From Schistosoma mansoni (lineage: Eukaryota > Platyhelminthes > Trematoda > Strigeidida > Schistosomatidae), in assembly GCF_000237925.1 (NCBI RefSeq), contig NC_031500.1:12797753-12861752 (forward strand): 64,000 bases of DNA, given 5' to 3'. Both the position numbers and the translations under genes were made by a program. The notes under the pieces are model-generated. The model saw only the letters and a list, made by a program, of their open reading frames with translations, did no database searches and had not been told where the DNA came from. Positions 59,329 to 64,000 of this stretch are shown here, piece after piece (position 1 is the stretch's first letter; every line of letters starts with the position of its first letter).

Positions 59329-59400
59329 TGATTCAGTGGTCATGGTGTTTGACTTTCATTTAATAATGAAGTCATAAGTTCGAACTTCACTTTACTGATA
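59329..59400 (+). repeat. tRNA-like fragment
   Basis: GATTCAGTGGTCATGGTG and a B-box-like AGTTCGAACTTC about 50 bases later. No pairing acceptor stem. Probably a SINE head, not a tRNA gene. Confidence 0.3.
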
Positions 59401-59524
59401 TATTGATTTGATCAACCAAGTCTGATACATGAAAATCTCACTCATCGTTAAAATCATGTGAGCATCAACTTAATAGTGAATTTCATATTATTATCGTATC
59501 GGCTAAGAAGACCTATTGTGGTTT

Positions 59525-59985
59525 ATGCTACTTATACATAAGTAGAACGAAACTGGTGTTCTATGTTCCACAGCTAGCCACTATCATCTCTGCTTATAAT
59601 ACTTGTGATTTAAGGCAATATCGAGGCAATCCGTACAGGATGCACATATGCCCATAAGAAACTGATCAATTTCAGTATATATATGACCAGCTCGCTGTAT
59701 GAAAACTGAGTTCTTCATTCTGCTGCTAATCACATATATAGTATACATTATTATCAATAAATTATTTTCAAGCAAGTCAAACGACATTGCTTGCCATTAG
59801 TCACCATAGCTTAGCGTATACTACAACCAGAGGTATGAAACTAAACAGAAACACATTTAGTATTGTTTGTTTGAATCTTCCCATCGATGTGTTAGGACTG
59901 CAACTAGTCAGTCTTTAATTGGTATATGTGCACCGTCCGAAATAGGACGAAACGCGCGTTCTGGATTCCACTGCTAGCCACTATC
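59525..59985. repeat. SM-alpha fragments
   Basis: About 59545-59690 has the distal part (GAACGAAACTGG, GCTAGCCACTATC) and flank (GATTTAAGGCAATATCGAGG). About 59855-59985 has flank (TTGAATCTTCCCATCG) and a core lacking its first box (AGGACGAAACGCGCG, TTCTGGATTCC). Confidence 0.7.
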
Positions 59986-60106
59986 CATCTAAACAGAAAC
60001 ACAGTTGAATGGCTCGACAACCAGATACATATTTTTGAAATGTATACACATCTTAAAGAATGATACACATACACACAACACAGTTATTATTCAAATTTAA
60101 TAATAC

Positions 60107-60261
60107 CTGCAATAAGTTTCATTAGTTGGAACATCAAAACGAGTTGTAGACATATAGGAGAGAGTGAAATTCACAAAACCTTTCATAGTACCATCTGGAC
60201 TATAGGTATAACGGTATACACATCGGTCAATAAATTGTGTAGTAAATGCAATAATACAAGC
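60107..60261 (-). CDS. Anoctamin (TMEM16) exon: end of TM9 and extracellular loop
   Basis: Minus strand, 155 bp (51 codons plus two bases). Acceptor ATCTAG precedes 60261; donor GTATTA follows 60107. It reads ACIIAFTTQFIDRCVYRYTY, then GTMKGFVNFTLSYMSTTRF and NETYC plus AG of an Arg codon. Family members show xVIAFTSxFIPRxVYxYxYS, then GYVNxSLS and a conserved Cys before RYRDYR, so order and spacing match. TM9 and TM10 belong to the pore-scramblase body of TMEM16 proteins, but the calcium-site residues of TM6-8 lie upstream, outside this window. The paralog and channel or scramblase activity cannot be told. Confidence 0.93.
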
Positions 60262-60475
60262 CTAGATTGAAATAAGAAAATTGAATAGAAATAAAAAATA
60301 CATGATTAAGTTAGGAATCTTTACCAATCAGTATACAGTCATATTGTAACAGGTTTAACAGACATATTCAAAGAAGAAAAAGGATGAAGACGTTATAATA
60401 AATTGGTTAATTAACTACACGAAATATAATTTCATCCATAGGAGTTTTTTTAAATCCTAACAAGCAGGTAAATAC

Positions 60476-60990
60476 TTCCCATTGATGTTTGGGACTGAAA
60501 TTGATCAGTTCCTTATGGGCATATGTGCATCCTGTACGGATTGCCTCGATATTGCCTTCAGTCACAAGCACTATAAGCAGAGATGATAGTGGCTAGCGGT
60601 GGAATATAGGACACGAGTTTCATTCTATTTAGGACTCGTCAGCTAGATCTGCTTTCATTTCAGAGTTAATATTCACTCCGGGATATCAACCCAGTAACGT
60701 CCACCTCAAACGCCATCGAGTTATCCATTTAGATACTGAGTCTTGATAGTTACAAGCTTGTGCAATGAGGTGAAGTTTGAATATTCCGATTAATGCTTAG
60801 GGATGTAATTGACTAGTCACTTATTGGCATAGGTGCATCCTGTACGAATCACCTTGATATTATCTTAAGTCACAAGTATTGTAAGCAGAGATGGATGGTG
60901 GCTAGCAATGGAATCCAGGTCAAATCCTAAATAGGATGAAACGCGCGTCCTGAATTCCACTGCAAGCAACCATCCATCTTTGCTTATAAG
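60476..60990. repeat. SM-alpha copies, head-to-tail decayed pair
   Basis: A minus-strand core (about 60600-60665: GATCTAGCTGACGAGTCC, then AGAATGAAACTCG) with head remnants up to about 60780 is followed by flank and a further distal fragment (about 60890-60980: GGATGAAACGCGCGTCCTG on the plus strand). Confidence 0.7.
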
Positions 60991-61319
60991 TTAAATACTT
61001 AGTTACATTTCACTTAACAATAAGTTAGACTCTTTACAAACTATTATGATAACATGATAGAAATGATAATATTTACTGGAAAGTTATTTAGATAGAACTT
61101 AAAAGGAAAAGTTGCTTGCTTTCAGAAATAGTTACTGGTGTGTAATGACCTATTTTGTTTAACAGAATGAGACATTTTAAAGCGGAATGTTTAGTGGTAG
61201 ACTTTGTTAACGAAAAGTTTATGTGTTCACTTATCAATTAGTAACCGAAAATGAATCACGTAAAATTTTCTGTCAATACTTTAGCAACCATCTGTATATC
61301 TGTAGATGAAATATAATAT

Positions 61320-61492
61320 TCGCGTAGTAGAGGCTCATTACTCTGTTCTGGACTCAGTGGGCAAGGTAGAGAAAGAAGTTGCGGAACCGAGGACCAATAA
61401 GAGCTTGGCGTTGACTCAACGTTATTAGTGCTGAAAGGATTATGATTGGTTTATTGTCACGTGGTACTAATGAGGAGACATTAGTTATGACA
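61320..61492 (+). repeat. Fossil LTR tail (family of 50089-50614)
   Basis: CTGGACTCAGTGGGCAAGG, ACCAATAAGAGC and an end at GTTATGACA match the right part of the other LTR copies. The left part is missing or unrecognisable. Confidence 0.5.
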
Positions 61493-62142
61493 GATGCGTA
61501 GCGTTTCGTGGTGGAGTTGATATAATAGATACCTGAATTCACTGAAGAGCAGGAGATCTTCAAAATTCATACTATCCAATCGTATAGGATATATCTAGTC
61601 ACGTTTATCTTGTGTTAACATTTGGTCTATAAGCATGTAATATTACTACACGACAAAAACTATTCTCCTAGGGAGATGTTACGTCTTCTAACAGCTATTT
61701 AAATGAAGGCTTACGTCAATAACTATGTTTTTTGACCAGTTATCACAGGGCCACAATGTATTATTGAGTGTTACCAATCGATTAGCACTATATTTAACAA
61801 TCAAAATATATTTGAGCGTATTTACTTACAAATTATCAAATTTCAATAGATTATTTAACTATCTCTAAGACTCCAAGTAGGGGGTTGCGATGTACCAACT
61901 GATATCAGTCCTATACAACTTTATGCATACTACAGCATCAAGTTGCACGATGACTATCTCTCCGCTTTTCCTATTGCGACCCTGTAACGGCAAGTCAATG
62001 AAGTCAATGTTTCAAGACAGTGATACTACTTAATGAGCACAAATACATGTCAGATTACAGTATGAGAACTGAAGGTCCTGAGTTAGATCTTGTGTGAAAA
62101 AGCGAAGAAAAGGAAAGTGATAACTATGGAAAAAAGACTTAC

Positions 62143-62195
62143 ATTAGTTCTAATAGCAATGCTTGCCAGAACAGTGATGATCGACAACCATATAC
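62143..62195 (-). CDS. Anoctamin (TMEM16) exon: TM9
   Basis: Minus strand, 53 bp. Acceptor CGTTCAG precedes 62195; donor GTAAGT follows 62143. Two bases complete a codon begun upstream (probably Gly), then IWLSIITVLASIAIRTN and a phase 0 junction to ACIIAFT. In relatives the stretch after KDIG is a W-x-x-I/L hydrophobic helix followed by TNAxVIAFTS. Earlier exons are not in the window. Confidence 0.85.
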
Positions 62196-62448
62196 CTGAA
62201 CGAAAAAATAAAAGACGATTATTGAAAATTTATCTATAAGCCAGATATAAAATGTTAATTCAACTATTAACGCATATGCTTACTAATCTTTCATAAAGTA
62301 TCGTATAGAAATAAATGATCATTATTTATTTATCAATGAGACAGTATGAACGTTTTAAAATTGACACTAAATTGTAAAATGATAGTGTTTAGTGATACGT
62401 TCTCGTGTGGACAAGTTGCAAGTCACCAATTGCTTACATGCTGGGGAA
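62196..62448. other. Anoctamin intron or 5' sequence, nothing seen
   Basis: AT-rich, no recognised feature. Confidence 0.4.
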
Positions 62449-62756
62449 TTAACCGCCGAAACCGTACAAAGTACGACCTTGATGTTTCAAAGCGTACACC
62501 ACGTCCATAGCTGTCATTGACTTCCTCTTGGCATGTTCCGTGTACGTGACTGCATCACAGATCACGTTTTCCAGAATCACCTACAGTACACCACGAGTCT
62601 CCTCGCAGATCAATCGTGAAATGCGCTTCACACACCACGACGAGTCAGACGACGGATTAAAGGTTTTGTGATACCATGGATGTTGTCAGGTAGGACCTTG
62701 AGATGTCTCTTGGCTCCTTTACCCAAACTCTTACCACCTTTACCACGAGCAGACAT
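62449..62756 (-). pseudogene. Histone H4 pseudogene
   Basis: The minus strand starts [20 protein letters not shown] and continues [18 protein letters not shown]. It shifts frame by two bases after that Gly-Val, goes on KRISRLICEETRGVL, has a stop (TAG) where Lys is expected, and ends [20 protein letters not shown] and GRTLYGFGG with TAA. Two Gly codons are missing. Length is 308 bp against 312 for an H4 gene. No intron, no A-tail and no histone 3' stem-loop were seen. H4 genes are intronless anyway, so copying through RNA and duplication of a histone unit cannot be told apart. Confidence 0.92.
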
Positions 62757-62789
62757 GATTCACAATGATAGATACACTGACTTGTAGAC

Positions 62790-63395
62790 CGACACGAGAC
62801 GACAAGACTGGTTTTTGACCCGGACGTGGTTGTATTGACCAGATATTCACTCTACGTCAGGTCCTAGAAAGTAGACACACATTCAGACGCCCCACAATCG
62901 TAGTATTTCTCGACCTTAAGGCAGCATTTGACTCTGTTGATCGTGAGGTTCTGTAGCAGTGTTTGTCACTGAAAGGAGTACCAAAGAAGTACATTAACCT
63001 AATAAAAGATTTCTACTCGAACACAACTGGTCGAGTTAGAGCTTATGGCGAACTGTCACCATAATTGATTACCTGAAGTGGTGTTCGTTAGGGCTGTCTA
63101 CATGGCTCAAAATCGCTTGCAATGGCGAAGGTGCATCCACTCTTTGTGTTCTCCCACGTTCTAATCTTCTGAATTCTTCATGACCCTTTCTTTTTTCTCT
63201 TTTCAAATTTATTTCACTGAATTATACTCCTTGAATAACATCTTCAGATCCTAATCTTTCCGATTACTGCTTATACTCTTACTACCTCAACCACTATGGG
63301 ATTTGAATCGACAAATATATTCATGTGCTAATGTGGTAAGGCAACTCGAACTGATGTACGTACGTACAAAGTTCTACGTTGTGACTGACTGAGTG
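62790..63395 (+). repeat. RTE-like LINE (family of 53382), RT palm fragment joined to 3' end
   Basis: PGRGCIDQIFTLRQVLES, then PTIVVFLDLKAAFDSVDREV with the first catalytic Asp region, then QCLSLKGVPKKYINLIKDFY and TTGRVRAYGELSP. Near 63090 it jumps to MAQNRLQWRRCIHSL-like sequence, the 3' UTR and a GTGACTGACTGAG tail. It has stops and a large internal deletion. It contains the palm segment that the 53-kb copy has lost. Confidence 0.8.
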
Positions 63396-64000
63396 TTTAG
63401 TGATAGTCAATAGTAAAATCTCGCACATATATTTCATTCCATCTGTAAATTATAGACGGGATAAGTTTTCATTCATTGAACTGTTGGTGTGCAGCTAACT
63501 TATTGTGTTAATATTAAAAGTCCTCATTTAATGGATGTTGATTCTAATGCTATGTGATCATGTTCTGTATTTGTATAACGGACTAAATGAAGATAGTCTA
63601 TTTTGATATTAATTCTCATTATGAAGGTTTTTATGAAGTCTTTCAGTTGTGACAATTCCAGTCGGTTCATCATAATGATTAATAAGTGTTTACTAAACTT
63701 CAGTTTGTTAAGATATTGTAGTTAACCAATCTGGCATTTTAGTAAAATGTTATGATACTATTCATTTATTCATAAATAACATTTAGATACTGACACATTG
63801 AGTCAATCAGAAATCTAACATATGATAGTTGCATGTGATTGGTCAAGAAATGGCTTTCATTTCCTAGGGGTAGGACATAAACCATAGGTATCATCATGTC
63901 GGTTTCGTTTAGCCAATAAGCTTTCTCACTTAATCTTTTCACTTGAGTAGCCCGGTTGTGGCTCGTGTATAGGAAGACTGTGTATCAGTATCGAAATCTG
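63396..64000. other. No gene seen
   Basis: AT-rich. About 63940-63980 (GAGTAGCCCGGTTGTGGCTCG, TATAGGAAG) resembles 33340-33370. Confidence 0.4.

Larger units (their letters stand above)
58237..60106. other. Anoctamin intron (1,870 bp)
   Basis: It holds SM-alpha, HH3 and other tRNA-like repeats listed separately and the unrecognised frame at 58751-59020. Confidence 0.8.
60262..62142. other. Anoctamin intron (1,881 bp)
   Basis: It holds SM-alpha pieces at 60476-60990 and an LTR remnant at 61320-61492. The remainder has no recognised feature; a 69-codon frame at 61354-61563 lies in the LTR remnant. Confidence 0.8.

Overview
The window looks like a piece of a schistosome (blood fluke) nuclear genome. 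It is AT-rich, carries tRNA-headed repeats with hammerhead ribozyme cores of the SM-alpha type known from Schistosoma, is full of RTE-like LINE fragments (SR2-like among them), and has a small host gene split by 46-48 bp introns, a flatworm habit. The species is not fixed by what I can see. Most long open frames here are not genes; the real host genes are short exons found by reading splice sites and protein motifs by eye.

Host genes. (1) An anoctamin/TMEM16 gene lies on the minus strand. Its last five exons run from 62195 down to 51383, and earlier exons must lie beyond the right end of the window. (2) A three-exon minus-strand gene at 35584-36067 encodes a 129-residue twin CX9C protein that I assign to CHCHD1/mS37 of the mitochondrial small ribosomal subunit. 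(3) A decayed histone H4 copy (62449-62756, minus) lies upstream of the first anoctamin exon seen, probably inside an anoctamin intron. (4) A possible small plus-strand gene near 37900-38335 is only a candidate.

Layout. 1-31.5 kb: no host gene recognised; dense dispersed repeats, namely SR2-like LINE 3' ends, two hammerhead-bearing SINE-like families, a ~260 bp repeat (A), a ~530 bp repeat (B), LTR remnants and microsatellites. 31.7-40.9 kb: fewer repeats, with the CHCHD1 gene and two LINE fragments. 41-45.4 kb: fossil gag-type pieces of an LTR retroelement arranged as a near-identical inverted repeat, with a solo LTR inserted. 46.9-51 kb: an SR2-like fragment, SM-alpha pieces and a solo LTR. 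51.4-62.2 kb: the anoctamin 3' end. Its 5.3 kb intron holds an LTR into which a nearly full-length RTE-like LINE has jumped (target duplication visible). 62.4-64 kb: the H4 pseudogene, another LINE fragment and plain sequence.

The most unusual theme is self-cleaving RNA. At least three tRNA-headed SINE families combine pol III boxes with a hammerhead core whose stem III is a six-base self-complementary block. Inverted pairs of one family put cores on both strands. A Penelope-type hammerhead pair sits near 4.6 kb. The LINE at 53.4 kb begins, exactly at its target duplication, with an HDV-like ribozyme signature.
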